The position numbers and the translations under genes are program-made. Of a DNA stretch of 64,000 bases, positions 40,124-49,392 are shown piece after piece. The stretch comes from Mailhella massiliensis (lineage in GTDB: Bacteria > Desulfobacterota > Desulfovibrionia > Desulfovibrionales > Desulfovibrionaceae). The notes beneath the pieces are model-generated. The model saw only the letters and a program-made list of their open reading frames with translations. It made no database searches and had not been told where the DNA came from. The DNA lies in the NCBI RefSeq assembly GCF_900155525.1, contig NZ_LT706945.1, positions 2,501 to 66,500 of the forward strand, read 5' to 3'. Every line of letters starts with the position of its first letter. Within the stretch, counting starts at the first letter, position 1.

Positions 40124-41635
40124 CTATTTTTCCGGGCGGTGTTTCTTCTTTTTCCCTTCCGCATTTTTCAGCGCGTTTTTCAGGGCGTCGCGACAGGTGC
40201 GCAGCACCGCAAGGCGAGCGGCCTTCTTGTCTTCGGCCGCTATGATGTGCCAGGGGGCGTAATTCGTGCTTGTTCTCAGGAACATTTCATCGGCGGCGCG
40301 CACATAGTCGGGCCAGCGTTCGCGGTTGCGCCAGTCGTCGGGGGTTATCTTGTACTGCTTCCACGGCGTTTCCTCGCGCTCCTTGAAGCGGCGCAGCTGT
40401 TCGTCGGGAGACATGTGCAGCCAGAACTTCACCAGCACGTTGCCGTCTGCGGTGAGCTGCTCCTCGAAGAGATTGATTTCCGCATAGGCGCGGCTCCAGT
40501 CCTCCTGTGCCGTCAGACCTTCCACGCGTTCCACCAGCACGCGGCCGTACCAGGAACGATCGTACACGGTAACGAAGCCCGCGCGGGGAATATGCCGCCA
40601 GAAACGCCACAGATAATGGTGGGCAAGCTCTTCGTCGGTGGGTACGCCTATGGGGATGGCCCGGCTGATGCGGGCGTCGATGCCGGCCATGAGGCGGCGT
40701 ATGCAGCCGCCCTTGCCTGCGGCGTCCCATCCTTCGAAGACGATGGTGCTGGAAATTCCCTTTTTCCATGCCTGATAGGTGAGCTCGCGCAGTTCGTCCT
40801 GAAGGTCTTCCAGTTCCTTCTTATAGGTTGCGGGGTCGGCCCTGACGCTGAGGTCTATGGCGTCCAGCGTGGAGATCACGTTTTCCCTGGTGGAGGGTTC
40901 CTCCTTCGGGCGTGCGTTTCTGGCCTCCTGTTCGGCTTCGGCCCTTTCCACTGCGGCAATGACGGCGCGAGCCACGGCAAGATCCCGGTAATGGGCGTCC
41001 GCCGCATCCACGATGATCCACGGGGCAAAGGAGCGGTCCGTCAGGGTGATGGCCCGGGAAGCAGCGGAGGCAAGGGCCTCGTAGTTTTCCGAGGCTTTTT
41101 TGTCGTAGGGGGTGAAGTGGCGCACCTGCCTGTGTTCCAGCCTTTTTCTGAGGCGTTCGGCGTGTTCCTTTTTATCCAGATGCAGCCATATCTTGGCCAT
41201 GGCCATGCCGGAGGCGGCGAGGCTTTCTTCCAGCCCCCGGTAATGATGCATACGGGAATCGAACTCCATTTCGCTCATCTCGCCTGTGCAGAACAGACGC
41301 ATGGCTGCCCCGTACCAGCCGCCGAAGAACACGCCGACGGAACCGGCTTCGGGAAATCTCAGCCAGTAGCGCCAGTCGCGGGGGCGTTCGCGCTCGTCGT
41401 CGGTTTCCATCCAAAACACATGGTTGTGCACATGCTTGTTGTCCATCCATTCCGAGAGCAGATTGATCACGGCGCCGCGCCCTGCGCCGTCCACGCCTGC
41501 GACGGTGATGAGCAGCGGGATGTTTTTCTTGAGGCAGCGGCGTTGCGCCTCAAAGAGCTTCATGCGCAGAACGGGCGCTTCCTCCTTGAATTTCTTGTCG
41601 CTGCAACGCCTGCCGAGCACGACGTTTTCAAACAT
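40124..41635 (-). CDS. two-domain polyphosphate kinase 2 (polyphosphate:AMP phosphotransferase type)
   Basis: PPK2 enzymes move phosphate from polyphosphate to nucleotides; proteins with two fused PPK2 domains usually phosphorylate AMP to ADP. The 503-residue product has domain 1 (about 5-230) with P-loop AGVDGAGRG and WYGAAM. Domain 2 (about 255-480) has P-loop FEGWDAAGKGGCIRR, DRSWYGRVLVERVEG and KFWLHMSPDEQLRRF. The P-loop Lys is Arg in domain 1 (GAGRG) and Lys in domain 2 (AAGKG). The start at 41635 (MFENVV) has a GAGG site upstream; a start at 41680 would add 15 residues. It diverges from the next gene. Confidence 0.88.
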   Translation of the reverse strand: MFENVVLGRRCSDKKFKEEAPVLRMKLFEAQRRCLKKNIPLLITVAGVDGAGRGAVINLLSEWMDNKHVHNHVFWMETDDERERPRDWRYWLRFPEAGSVGVFFGGWYGAAMRLFCTGEMSEMEFDSRMHHYRGLEESLAASGMAMAKIWLHLDKKEHAERLRKRLEHRQVRHFTPYDKKASENYEALASAASRAITLTDRSFAPWIIVDAADAHYRDLAVARAVIAAVERAEAEQEARNARPKEEPSTRENVISTLDAIDLSVRADPATYKKELEDLQDELRELTYQAWKKGISSTIVFEGWDAAGKGGCIRRLMAGIDARISRAIPIGVPTDEELAHHYLWRFWRHIPRAGFVTVYDRSWYGRVLVERVEGLTAQEDWSRAYAEINLFEEQLTADGNVLVKFWLHMSPDEQLRRFKEREETPWKQYKITPDDWRNRERWPDYVRAADEMFLRTSTNYAPWHIIAAEDKKAARLAVLRTCRDALKNALKNAEGKKKKHRPEK

Positions 41636-41819
41636 GGGAACCTCGCTTTTTCTGCCCGATGCATCGGGACGTCTTTTCATGCTTTTTCACTGTATCCGCC
41701 CCGTTTTGAAAGGGCAAGGGCAGAAGTCCGCCGTGATTTTCCCCCTCCGGGCGGGGCGTCTTCTTTACCCCCGGGAGGCGTTATGGCATATTCGTCACAA
41801 GCGTGCCCAAGGAGTGTAT

Positions 41820-44489
41820 ATGCCGGCAGTACATGTTCCCGAACATTCGCGCCCCCTTCTGGAGGCCTTTTCGTCAGGCCGTTCCTTCGAGCTGGACGGC
41901 TATGTGTTCGTCGCTGCGGACGACTGGCTCATGGCCATAGGCTACTGTCTGGACGGGGAGGAGAGCCCCGGGCGTTTTGAAAAGGCGCTGGAGGAGGCCG
42001 TCCGGCGCGAAAAGCCCGCGGACTGCTTCGCCATAGCCCCGAAGATGCCCGAAAGCCTGAAGCCTCATGTGCAGGACAGGGACGTGTACTACATTCTTCC
42101 GGCGGATTCCCCCGTGCCTTCCCGCCTGCGCGGGCCGGTGCGTCATGCCCGAGAAAGCCTTGTCGTGGACGAAACGCGCCTTTTCACGTCGGAGCACCGG
42201 CGTCTGTGGGCCGAATTTCTGGGGAGAATCCCGCTTCCTCCGCGTATCCGTCAGCTCTATTCGGGCACGGCGCAGGCCCTGAACAAGGGAGCGGACCTCA
42301 GGCTTCTGAACGCCTGGGATGCGGAGGGCCAGCTTGCGGCCTGCCTTCTTCTGGATTACTCCCTGCCCGACTGCGTAAGCTATGTGCTGGGCGCGCATTC
42401 CAAAACGCACTATGTTCCCCACGCGCCGGATCTGCTTTTTGCCGAAATGCTGGAGCGCGCCCGTGCGGAGGGCCGGCGTTCCATACTCCTCGGACTCGGC
42501 GTGAACGAGGGCATTACCCGCTTCAAGCGCAAGTGGGGCGGCGTGCGGGACGCAACGTATGAACTCGCCGTCTGGCAGCCTTCCTCCGCGCACGGGGAGA
42601 ACGCCTTTTCCGAGATGGCGGCTCTTCTGGCCAGAAACATGGCCTCCGGCGGAGGCGACGTTTCGCGCTGGAAGTTCTTCGACGCTCTGCCCCGGCAGCG
42701 TCCCTGCGCCATGCTCTGGCGGCTGGACAAGAACGGCCGTACCTCTTGGATAGGCGGCTCGGCCCATTTCTTCTGCTGTTCCTTTGAATATTCCCTGCGT
42801 CGTCTTTTCGAGAACGTGGATACCGTGCTTCTGGAAGGTCCCATCGATTCCGAGAGCATGGATGAGGTGGCCCGCATAGGCCGCACGCCGGAGCCGGATG
42901 CGGACAGGGTGATACGGCATCTTTCCGAAGAGGACATACGCCGTCTTGAGCGCACGGTGTACGGGCCGGAAGGATTCTGGGCGAGGCTCGGCGGCTGGCA
43001 GAAGCCCCGCACGCTGGACGTGCGGCAGGTGCTTGCCGAAAGCCGCCAGTGGTATGCCTTCTTCGCCTTGTGGACGGCGTATCTGGAACGCAACGGCTGG
43101 ACCAACTCCGTGGATCTTGAGGTGTGGAACACCGCTCTGGACATGGGCAAGTCGGTCATGGGCATGGAAAGTCTCGCCGAGCAGATCGCTTCTCTGGAAT
43201 CGGCTCCCATGCCCCGCATCGTGAAGTTCATGAAGGACTGTTCCTTCTGGCCGACGCTCATGAAGAGCAACTGCAACCGCTATCTTGCGGGCGACCTCAT
43301 GGGGATGATGGGGACGAGCGCGGAATTCCCCACCCGTACGGGCACCATCATCAGCGTGCGCGATCAGCGTTTCCGCGAGAGAATGCGGCCCTATATCGAA
43401 CGGGGCGGCACGGCCGTATTCGTGGGGGCCGCGCACATGATCAATCTGCGCCACATGCTGGCGGAGGACGGCTTTACCCTGACGAGGGTGCTGCCTACCT
43501 GGAAGCACCGTTTCTCCGCATGGATACGGCGCGACGATTCCGTGGTTCTGCCCGGCAACCCGGATGCTCCCGTATGGGAAAAGGCGCCCGAGAACGTGCG
43601 TTCCCATGCGCTGCAAGGCACCGTTTCCCGGACCACGGGGCGGCCCGCGGCCTCGCACGGCCCTCTGTCCGGCCGTGCGCGCCGTGCGCTGGCCGACCTC
43701 GGGGCGCGCGCTCTCGTTCCCGAACAGATTCCATCCTATGTGCGGGCGGTTTCCGGCCGCAGGCTGCAATCCTGCGAAGGCTTTGCCGCATGGACCACGG
43801 CCGACAGCTGCACGCTGATCGCCTTCCCCTCGGAAGACGAGCTTGCCGCCTTCCCGCTGGAGAGCGAAGCGTATGCTCAGAGGCTGGAAAAGGCCGTTGC
43901 CTGTGCGCTGGCCATGCCCGATCTTCGGCGTATTACGGTGCTGGCTCCGACCATTCCCGCCGCCGCGCCCGGGCAGGCCGTGGTCGAACGCGACGCGTGG
44001 TGGTGCGTGAAGCTGCCGCATACGCCGGGGCAGAAGCTGCGCAACATGCTGCGCCGGGCGGAACGCGAAGCTTCCATAGCCGTGGAGGAATGGGGGGCCG
44101 AACACGATATGCTGGTGGATCATTATCTCAAGGTACGCACTCTCGCCCCCGGCACGCGGCATATTTTCGGCCGTGTGGGCGCGTACGTGCGTTCCTGCCC
44201 CGACGCGCTGCTTTTTTCCGCACGCGACGCATCGGGAAGGCTTCTTGCCATGGCCGTAGGGGATTACAGCGCGTTGAGCACCGCTTTTTACATGTTCGCC
44301 TTCCGGCAGGACGACTGTCCGCCCGGCGTGAGCGACGCGCTTTTGCGCGCCCTTGCCGATGAGGCGGAACGGCGGGGGCAGAGCACGCTGAACCTCGGCC
44401 TCGGTATCGACGGCGGCATCACCTTCTTTAAAAAGAAGTGGGGGGCCTGCCTTGCCATGCCGCATTTTGAAACGAGCTGGACCGTATAG
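41820..44489 (+). CDS. GNAT - TraB/GumN - GNAT fusion protein
   Basis: The 889-residue product appears to hold three modules. Residues about 1-265 look like an acyltransferase (GNAT or FemAB-like) ending LLGLGVNEGITRFKRKWGG. Residues about 290-590 look like a TraB/GumN domain, with WIGGSAHFFC at its start, DTVLLEGPIDSE, and the closing TAVFVGAAHMINLRHMLAEDG. Residues about 640-889 repeat the first module, ending LNLGLGIDGGITFFKKKWGA. The two outer modules thus share a GLGxxxGITxFKxKWG signature, indicating internal duplication around the TraB domain. The start at 41820 has AAGGAGTGTAT upstream. No signal peptide or membrane helix is seen. The function is unknown. The radical SAM gene downstream is in the same direction. 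Confidence 0.7.
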   Translation: MPAVHVPEHSRPLLEAFSSGRSFELDGYVFVAADDWLMAIGYCLDGEESPGRFEKALEEAVRREKPADCFAIAPKMPESLKPHVQDRDVYYILPADSPVPSRLRGPVRHARESLVVDETRLFTSEHRRLWAEFLGRIPLPPRIRQLYSGTAQALNKGADLRLLNAWDAEGQLAACLLLDYSLPDCVSYVLGAHSKTHYVPHAPDLLFAEMLERARAEGRRSILLGLGVNEGITRFKRKWGGVRDATYELAVWQPSSAHGENAFSEMAALLARNMASGGGDVSRWKFFDALPRQRPCAMLWRLDKNGRTSWIGGSAHFFCCSFEYSLRRLFENVDTVLLEGPIDSESMDEVARIGRTPEPDADRVIRHLSEEDIRRLERTVYGPEGFWARLGGWQKPRTLDVRQVLAESRQWYAFFALWTAYLERNGWTNSVDLEVWNTALDMGKSVMGMESLAEQIASLESAPMPRIVKFMKDCSFWPTLMKSNCNRYLAGDLMGMMGTSAEFPTRTGTIISVRDQRFRERMRPYIERGGTAVFVGAAHMINLRHMLAEDGFTLTRVLPTWKHRFSAWIRRDDSVVLPGNPDAPVWEKAPENVRSHALQGTVSRTTGRPAASHGPLSGRARRALADLGARALVPEQIPSYVRAVSGRRLQSCEGFAAWTTADSCTLIAFPSEDELAAFPLESEAYAQRLEKAVACALAMPDLRRITVLAPTIPAAAPGQAVVERDAWWCVKLPHTPGQKLRNMLRRAEREASIAVEEWGAEHDMLVDHYLKVRTLAPGTRHIFGRVGAYVRSCPDALLFSARDASGRLLAMAVGDYSALSTAFYMFAFRQDDCPPGVSDALLRALADEAERRGQSTLNLGLGIDGGITFFKKKWGACLAMPHFETSWTV

Positions 44490-44514
44490 GACGGCCGCTT
44501 CGGCGGGGAAGCCA

Positions 44515-44543
44515 CGTCTCCGGCAATGACCGGAGAGGAGACG
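44515..44543 (+). other. hairpin between the fusion gene and the radical SAM gene
   Basis: CGTC-TCCGG and CCGGA-GAG-GAGACG arms around CAATGA form a stable stem without a T run, in the 110-base gap. It could process or attenuate a shared transcript. Confidence 0.4.
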
Positions 44544-44599
44544 CTTCGGGTCTTGATTGCCGGAGACGGTTTTTACGGAGTATTTTCCAGGGGGAATGT

Positions 44600-45652
44600 A
44601 TGCCTTCAAAGGTTGAAGCGCTGTTTTCGCAGTTCCGCGCGCCCGGGCTGTGGCAGGATATACGCGAGTTCTTTCACCCGCGAGGGATGGAATGCCTGCA
44701 GGTGGAAGTAACCTCGTGCTGCATGGGAAAATGCGTGTACTGTCCGCACACCACGCGCGCGGACGTATGGAAGAGCCGTCATATGTCCCCGGAAACCTTT
44801 GCCGCGTTGTGGCCCGTTCTGTGCAGAACGGGCAGGGTGCATCTGCAGGGCTGGGGGGAACCCTTTCTGAATCCGTACTTCATGGATTTCGTTTCCCTGG
44901 CGAGGCGTGCCGGGTGCGCGGTTTCCACCACCACCTGCGGTATGCGCATGGATGAGGAACTTGCCCTGCGTATTGTGGAAAGCGGCATGGATATCGTGGC
45001 CTTTTCCCTTACCGGTACCGACGAGGCGGGCAATGCAGCCCGTGCGGGGGTACCTTTTTCGCGGGTGGAGGAGGCGGTCCGCACGCTTCAGAAGGTGCGG
45101 CGCGAGAAGAACGCCGTGCATCTGGAAATACACCTGGCCTACCTCATGCTCGCCTCGCAGGTGGAGGGCGTGCGGGGGCTTCCCGAACTCATGGACGAGT
45201 GGGGCGTACATGCGGCCGTGGTCAGCACCATGGACTATATTCCTTCGCCGGACATGGCGCATGAGGCCTTCGCGCCCCATGAACGGGAAAAGATAGAGGC
45301 CGCGCGTGTGGTTCTGGAGGAAACGGGGGCGAAGGTACGCGCCTCGGGCCGCGATTTTTATGCGTCGCTTCCCGCGCCGGAACCGGCTCCCTGCTGCCGG
45401 GAGAGGGCGCACAGAACCATGTATGTGGATGCCGAAGGGCGCATTTCCCCCTGCGTGTACCTGAACGTACCTCTGGATGAGAAGGACGAGCGGCGTACCG
45501 TCTTCGGCAGCGTGGATGAAGAAAGTCCCGTGCAGATCTGGGAAAATCCGGAATACGCCGCCTTTCGCGCCGCCGTGCAGACGGCTGAACCGCCTTCCGC
45601 CTGCGTTTCCTGCGCCAAGCGTTTCGAGGCGCCCTGCGCGCTGAGAAGCTGA
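44600..45652 (+). CDS. radical SAM protein with C-terminal SPASM-like Cys region
   Basis: The 350-residue product has the radical SAM cluster motif CCMGKCVYC (Cys residues about 41, 45 and 48), then VHLQGWGEPFLNPY, the GGE-equivalent that holds SAM. A C-terminal region follows with CCRERAHRTMYVDAEGRISPCVYLNVP and CVSCAKRFEAPC, arranged like SPASM auxiliary-cluster ligands. Such proteins modify peptides or enzymes; the substrate is not evident. It follows the GNAT-TraB-GNAT gene after 110 bases and is itself followed by a small acetyltransferase. A GGGGGAATGT site precedes the start. I see no obvious short precursor peptide gene next to it. Confidence 0.82.
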   Translation: MPSKVEALFSQFRAPGLWQDIREFFHPRGMECLQVEVTSCCMGKCVYCPHTTRADVWKSRHMSPETFAALWPVLCRTGRVHLQGWGEPFLNPYFMDFVSLARRAGCAVSTTTCGMRMDEELALRIVESGMDIVAFSLTGTDEAGNAARAGVPFSRVEEAVRTLQKVRREKNAVHLEIHLAYLMLASQVEGVRGLPELMDEWGVHAAVVSTMDYIPSPDMAHEAFAPHEREKIEAARVVLEETGAKVRASGRDFYASLPAPEPAPCCRERAHRTMYVDAEGRISPCVYLNVPLDEKDERRTVFGSVDEESPVQIWENPEYAAFRAAVQTAEPPSACVSCAKRFEAPCALRS

Positions 45653-45793
45653 GTTTCTGCGCGGGCCTGCGCCATGGCCTGGCGGCTTTTCTGCGGAACA
45701 GGGCATTCCCTGCCGCATGGCCGTATGCGGAACATGGAGCGCTTTTTTGCAGGAAGCGCCTGTTCGTCAATCTCAGAAAACATCGGAGTCACT

Positions 45794-46297
45794 ATGCTCA
45801 TACGCCATGCAACCATGGCCGACCTCAAGGATATCGCCGCCGTGGAACGACGCTGCTTCCCGGAAGCGGAGGCCGCCACGGAAGAGGATTTCCGGGAAAG
45901 ACTTGCGGCCTATGCCGACCACTTCTGGCTGCTGTTCGATGATGAGGGAACCCTTGTTTCCTTCATCGACGGCATGGCCACGGACGAGGCCGACCTTGCG
46001 GACGACATGTACAAGAATGCCTCTCTGCACCGCAGGGACGGAAAGTGGCAGATGATATTCGGCCTGAACACCCTGCCGGAACACAGAAGAAAGGGCTACG
46101 CAGCCCTGCTTGTCCGCAGCCTTGTGGAAGCCTCCCGGGAAAAGGGAAAGCTCGGCGTGGTGCTTACCTGCAAGGAAAGGATGATTCCCTACTATGCCTC
46201 CTTCGGCTTTGCGGACGAGGGCGTTTCCGGCTCCACCCATGGGAACGTGGTGTGGCATCAGATGCGGCTGAGCTTTTCCTCTTCCCGCGGCGGATAA
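45794..46297 (+). CDS. GNAT family N-acetyltransferase
   Basis: The 167-residue product is a single GNAT domain beginning MLIRHATMADLKDIAAVERRCF. Its acetyl-CoA loop is LNTLPEHRRKGYAALLVRSL (Q/RxxGxG/A-type motif, about 95-114), followed by GVVLTCKERMIPYYASFGFADEG. It resembles the arylalkylamine/serotonin N-acetyltransferase-like branch, but the substrate cannot be named. The start at 45794 has CGGAGT upstream. It lies 141 bases after the radical SAM gene. Confidence 0.82.
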   Translation: MLIRHATMADLKDIAAVERRCFPEAEAATEEDFRERLAAYADHFWLLFDDEGTLVSFIDGMATDEADLADDMYKNASLHRRDGKWQMIFGLNTLPEHRRKGYAALLVRSLVEASREKGKLGVVLTCKERMIPYYASFGFADEGVSGSTHGNVVWHQMRLSFSSSRGG

Positions 46298-46445
46298 GGA
46301 GGAAGGTTCCGCGCTGCGGCGGGTTTCGCACGGGGCGGAAGCGTATTCTTTCTTTTTCGGAAAAATTTGCCGAAGACTTTTAATTCGGGGAAAAAAGAGG
46401 GTTGCGGAGCGTTCCTGCTTCTGTTGTTTCGGAGAAGCCGCGTCG

Positions 46446-46582
46446 TTTTGCACAAAAGAGAAGAAAAAAGGGCGATGTCGGAACCTCCCGAAGGCTCCGG
46501 AGCCGCCCGGAAAAGTTAATTTTTCTTAATTTGAGGAAAAGAGAGATAAGCTTGCCGGATTATGATTTTTTTTGCACAAAAG
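46446..46582. repeat. two copies of TTTTGCACAAAAG
   Basis: Identical 13-mers at 46446-46458 and 46570-46582, 124 bases apart, each an imperfect palindrome. They are possible binding sites for one regulator. Confidence 0.5.
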
Positions 46583-46687
46583 GGAGCAGTATCGCCCGCC
46601 TGACCTTCTTGCATAAATTTTTCAGCTGGTCTACTTGCCTTTGGAGCAGAAACGGCAGGGCTTCCCGTCCGTAGCGGCAAAGACCCG

Positions 46688-46709
46688 CGCAACGGAAAAT
46701 TCCGTTGCG
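46688..46709. promoter_or_regulatory. perfect inverted repeat upstream of the CstA-type gene
   Basis: Ten-base arms CGCAACGGAA and TTCCGTTGCG are separated by AA, 112 bases before the start codon. It could be an operator or an RNA hairpin; no T run follows. Confidence 0.5.
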
Positions 46710-46821
46710 AAACATGGGCGTCGGGGGGCGTGCCATGTCCGGTTCTGCGTTTGAGATCCGGCGGAAAACTTCCCCGTGCGTGGTTGTGCGGCGAGGGTCC
46801 GCCATAGGAGAGGTTGTTTGT

Positions 46822-48267
46822 ATGGTTAGCTTCTTTCTGTGCCTGGCTCTTCTGATCATAGGCTACTTTACCTACGGCAAGCTGGTAGAGAGCACCTTTG
46901 GTCCTGACGACCGGGAAACTCCCGCCGTGGTCATCAACGACGGCGTCGACTATGTGGTGCTTCCCCAGTGGAAGCTTTTTCTTATCCAGCTTCTGAACAT
47001 CGCCGGTCTCGGCCCCATCTTCGGCGCTCTGCAGGGCGCTCTCTGGGGTCCCGTGGTCTTTCTGTGGATCACCTTCGGCACCATTTTCGCCGGTGCCGTG
47101 CATGACTTCTTCTCCGGCATGACCAGCGAGCGCAACAACGGCGCTTCGGTTTCCGAAATCACCGGCATCTACCTCGGCTCCACCATGAAGACCATCATGC
47201 GCGTGTTCTCCGTGGTGCTGCTCGTCATGGTGGGTACCGTGTTCGCCGTCGGCCCCGCCGGCCTCATCGTCAAGCTGTGCAGCGAAGCGGGCGCCACGGG
47301 CATCATGCTCAACGCCTCCTTCTGGCTGGTCGTCGTGCTGACCTATTACTTCATCGCCACCTTCATTTCCATCGACAAGATCATCGGCAAGGTGTACCCC
47401 CTCTTCGGTATCTGCCTGATCATCATGGCCGTGGGCGTGGGCGCGGGCATCGTCATCAGCCCCGAATACCAGATTCCCGAAATCTGGGAGAACTTCACCA
47501 ACATGCATCCCAAGGGCACGCCCATCTGGGCCTTCATGTTCATCACCGTGGCCTGCGGCGCCATCTCCGGCTTCCATGCCACGCAGTCGCCCCTCATGGC
47601 CCGCTGCATGAAGAGCGAACATCAGGGCCGTTTCGTGTTCTACGGCGCCATGGTGTGTGAAGGCATCATCGCCCTCATCTGGGCCGCCGCCGGCTGCTCC
47701 ATCTACGAAATCACCAACGGTCAGACCACCGGCCTGCTGGCCAGCCTCGGTTCCGGCCAGTCCGCCGCCATTTACGACGTGTGCAGCAAGACCATGGGCG
47801 GCATAGGCATCGGCCTCGCCATGGTCGGCGTCATCGCCTGCCCCATCACCTCCGGCGACACGGCCTTCCGTTCCGCCCGTCTGGTGCTGGCCGACTGGTT
47901 CAAGGTCAACCAGACCAGCTACAAGAACCGCCTCATCTTCTGCGTGCCGCTGCTCGGCGCCGGCGCCCTCATCAGCCAGCTCGACTACTCCATCGTGTGG
48001 CGTTACTTCAGCTGGACCAACCAGACTCTGGCCATGATCGTTCTGTGGGCCGCCTCCATGTACCTCTTCCTCAACAAGAAGAACTACTGGATCACCGCCG
48101 TGCCCGCCACCTTCATGAGCGCCGTGTCCATCACCTACTTCTGCATGGCTCCCGAATGCCTCGGCCTCATCGTGAAGCTGCCCGTCAGCGTGGCCTACAT
48201 TCTGGGCATCGCCGCTGCCGTGCTGTTCCTCGGTCTCTTCCTCCGTGCGACGAAGAAGCAGGCCTGA
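46822..48267 (+). CDS. CstA family peptide/pyruvate transporter (short form)
   Basis: Carbon-starvation CstA proteins import peptides or pyruvate. The 481-residue product has about 12-13 membrane spans and the family segments FGPDDRETPA, LLNIAGLGPIFGALQGALWGP (near 61), GAVHDFFSGM and ACPITSGDTAFRSARLVLADWF (near 340). The short length matches the Desulfovibrio-type CstA rather than the ~700-residue E. coli form. The start at 46822 follows AGGAGAGG. A terminator follows. Confidence 0.9.
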   Translation: MVSFFLCLALLIIGYFTYGKLVESTFGPDDRETPAVVINDGVDYVVLPQWKLFLIQLLNIAGLGPIFGALQGALWGPVVFLWITFGTIFAGAVHDFFSGMTSERNNGASVSEITGIYLGSTMKTIMRVFSVVLLVMVGTVFAVGPAGLIVKLCSEAGATGIMLNASFWLVVVLTYYFIATFISIDKIIGKVYPLFGICLIIMAVGVGAGIVISPEYQIPEIWENFTNMHPKGTPIWAFMFITVACGAISGFHATQSPLMARCMKSEHQGRFVFYGAMVCEGIIALIWAAAGCSIYEITNGQTTGLLASLGSGQSAAIYDVCSKTMGGIGIGLAMVGVIACPITSGDTAFRSARLVLADWFKVNQTSYKNRLIFCVPLLGAGALISQLDYSIVWRYFSWTNQTLAMIVLWAASMYLFLNKKNYWITAVPATFMSAVSITYFCMAPECLGLIVKLPVSVAYILGIAAAVLFLGLFLRATKKQA

Positions 48268-48286
48268 TGAACCCGTAGCCTGACCC

Positions 48287-48320
48287 GGGGCCGCCGCGCG
48301 AACGGCGGCCCCTTTTTCTT
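48287..48320 (+). terminator. terminator after the CstA-type gene
   Basis: GGGGCCGCCG and CGGCGGCCCC arms with a CGCGAA loop, followed by TTTTTCTTTT. Confidence 0.9.
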
Positions 48321-48360
48321 TTCCCGCTTCCGGCGGGAAAACCTCTTTTCGGAGTTGACG

Positions 48361-49374
48361 ATGCTGTATTTCAAACCCGCGAAGCTGGGCGATGCCGGTC
48401 TGGACGACCGGGAACTCAGGGAAGACCGGAAGGCCTGTCTGGTGTTCGGCCCCTGCGGCGTAGGCGCGAAGGCCCTGTATCTGAACAGCCTTTTTCTCGA
48501 CCGCCGCTTCTATGTGCCGGTATCCAATATCCGCAGGGCCTACAAGCGCGTTGCCATGAGCAAGGGAGCGTTTACCGGCAAGGGCATTTTCGGTTCCATT
48601 CCCTACCTCGTGGTGGAATACGGCAGGGGCGAGAGCGTGCAGTGCACCTTCAAGCACGAACGCCATGTGGACATGATGATTGCCGAGATACAGCGCCGTT
48701 TTCCCCATATCAGGACCATGTCCGAAGCTGCGGCGAGAAGGCTTGCCGAGGCCAGGGCCGAAGAGGAGGCCCGATACAGGAAGAATCTTTCCCCGGAGGC
48801 TCAGGCAAGTCTGGAGAAGCTGCGCCGCGCGAAGGCCTTTTTGGAGGAGCGTCCCGATCTTGCCACGCGCCTTGCCGCCGCAAGCAAGGCCCGGCGCGTG
48901 GATCAGATGACGAACCCCATGCACAAGTGGGTGGCGCTGGCCATATTCTGCCTTGCGCTCGCCGCTTCCGTGTACGGCGTGTACGTCTGGTCGACCGGTT
49001 CCGGGGACTACGGACTGTACATCACCCTTGTCGGTCTGGCCGCGCTCTTTTTCTTCGCCGGGGCCAACGTGCTGCCTACGGCCCGCAACAACCGCCGGGC
49101 CATCATCGCAGCGCTGGACAAGGCGCGTGCCGATGTGCAGGAATATATTTCCACCTACCCGGATTTTCCTCTTCCCGCCCGTTATGCTCATCCGGCCACG
49201 CTTGCGCGGATGATCCGTTCCATACGCGAAGGCCGTTCCGAAACCGTGCCCGAAGCCTATGAGGACATGAAGGCCGTTCTGAAGTCCCTCAATTCCAGCG
49301 TGCGCGTCAGCCAGACGGAGTACGATGAGGTGGTGGCCGTCAAGCCCATGTTCCTTCTGGAAAACTACGAGTAG
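48361..49374 (+). CDS. uncharacterised protein with central membrane hairpin
   Basis: I do not recognise this 337-residue protein. Residues 1-105 are soluble and contain ACLVFGPCGVGAKALYLN (a glycine-rich stretch, but not a valid Walker A) and IRRAYKRVAMSKGAF. Residues about 105-165 are charged and helical, probably a coiled coil. Two membrane helices follow (about 190-208 and 220-240), and then a soluble C-terminus of about 95 residues. The start at 48361 has CGGAG upstream. It is a single gene between two terminators. Confidence 0.7.
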   Translation: MLYFKPAKLGDAGLDDRELREDRKACLVFGPCGVGAKALYLNSLFLDRRFYVPVSNIRRAYKRVAMSKGAFTGKGIFGSIPYLVVEYGRGESVQCTFKHERHVDMMIAEIQRRFPHIRTMSEAAARRLAEARAEEEARYRKNLSPEAQASLEKLRRAKAFLEERPDLATRLAAASKARRVDQMTNPMHKWVALAIFCLALAASVYGVYVWSTGSGDYGLYITLVGLAALFFFAGANVLPTARNNRRAIIAALDKARADVQEYISTYPDFPLPARYAHPATLARMIRSIREGRSETVPEAYEDMKAVLKSLNSSVRVSQTEYDEVVAVKPMFLLENYE

Positions 49375-49392
49375 CGGAGTCTTTCTTCCGAC

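Larger units (their letters stand above)
46298..46821. promoter_or_regulatory. upstream region of the CstA-type transporter gene
   Basis: No gene is seen. The 46370-46600 part is AT-rich. It contains two copies of TTTTGCACAAAAG (46446-46458 and 46570-46582), each with near-symmetric TTTTG/CAAAA arms. It also contains a perfect inverted repeat CGCAACGGAA-aa-TTCCGTTGCG at 46688-46709. These look like operator sites and leader structure for the transporter gene. Confidence 0.5.

Noticed and set aside
44526-44711. 61-codon frame before the radical SAM gene as a possible precursor peptide
   Set aside because: It overlaps the radical SAM start in another frame, has no good ribosome site of its own and no leader/core pattern.
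46516-49191. 891-codon minus-strand frame
   Set aside because: It is antisense to the CstA-type and following gene and is composed of Gly/His/Asp-rich shadow sequence.
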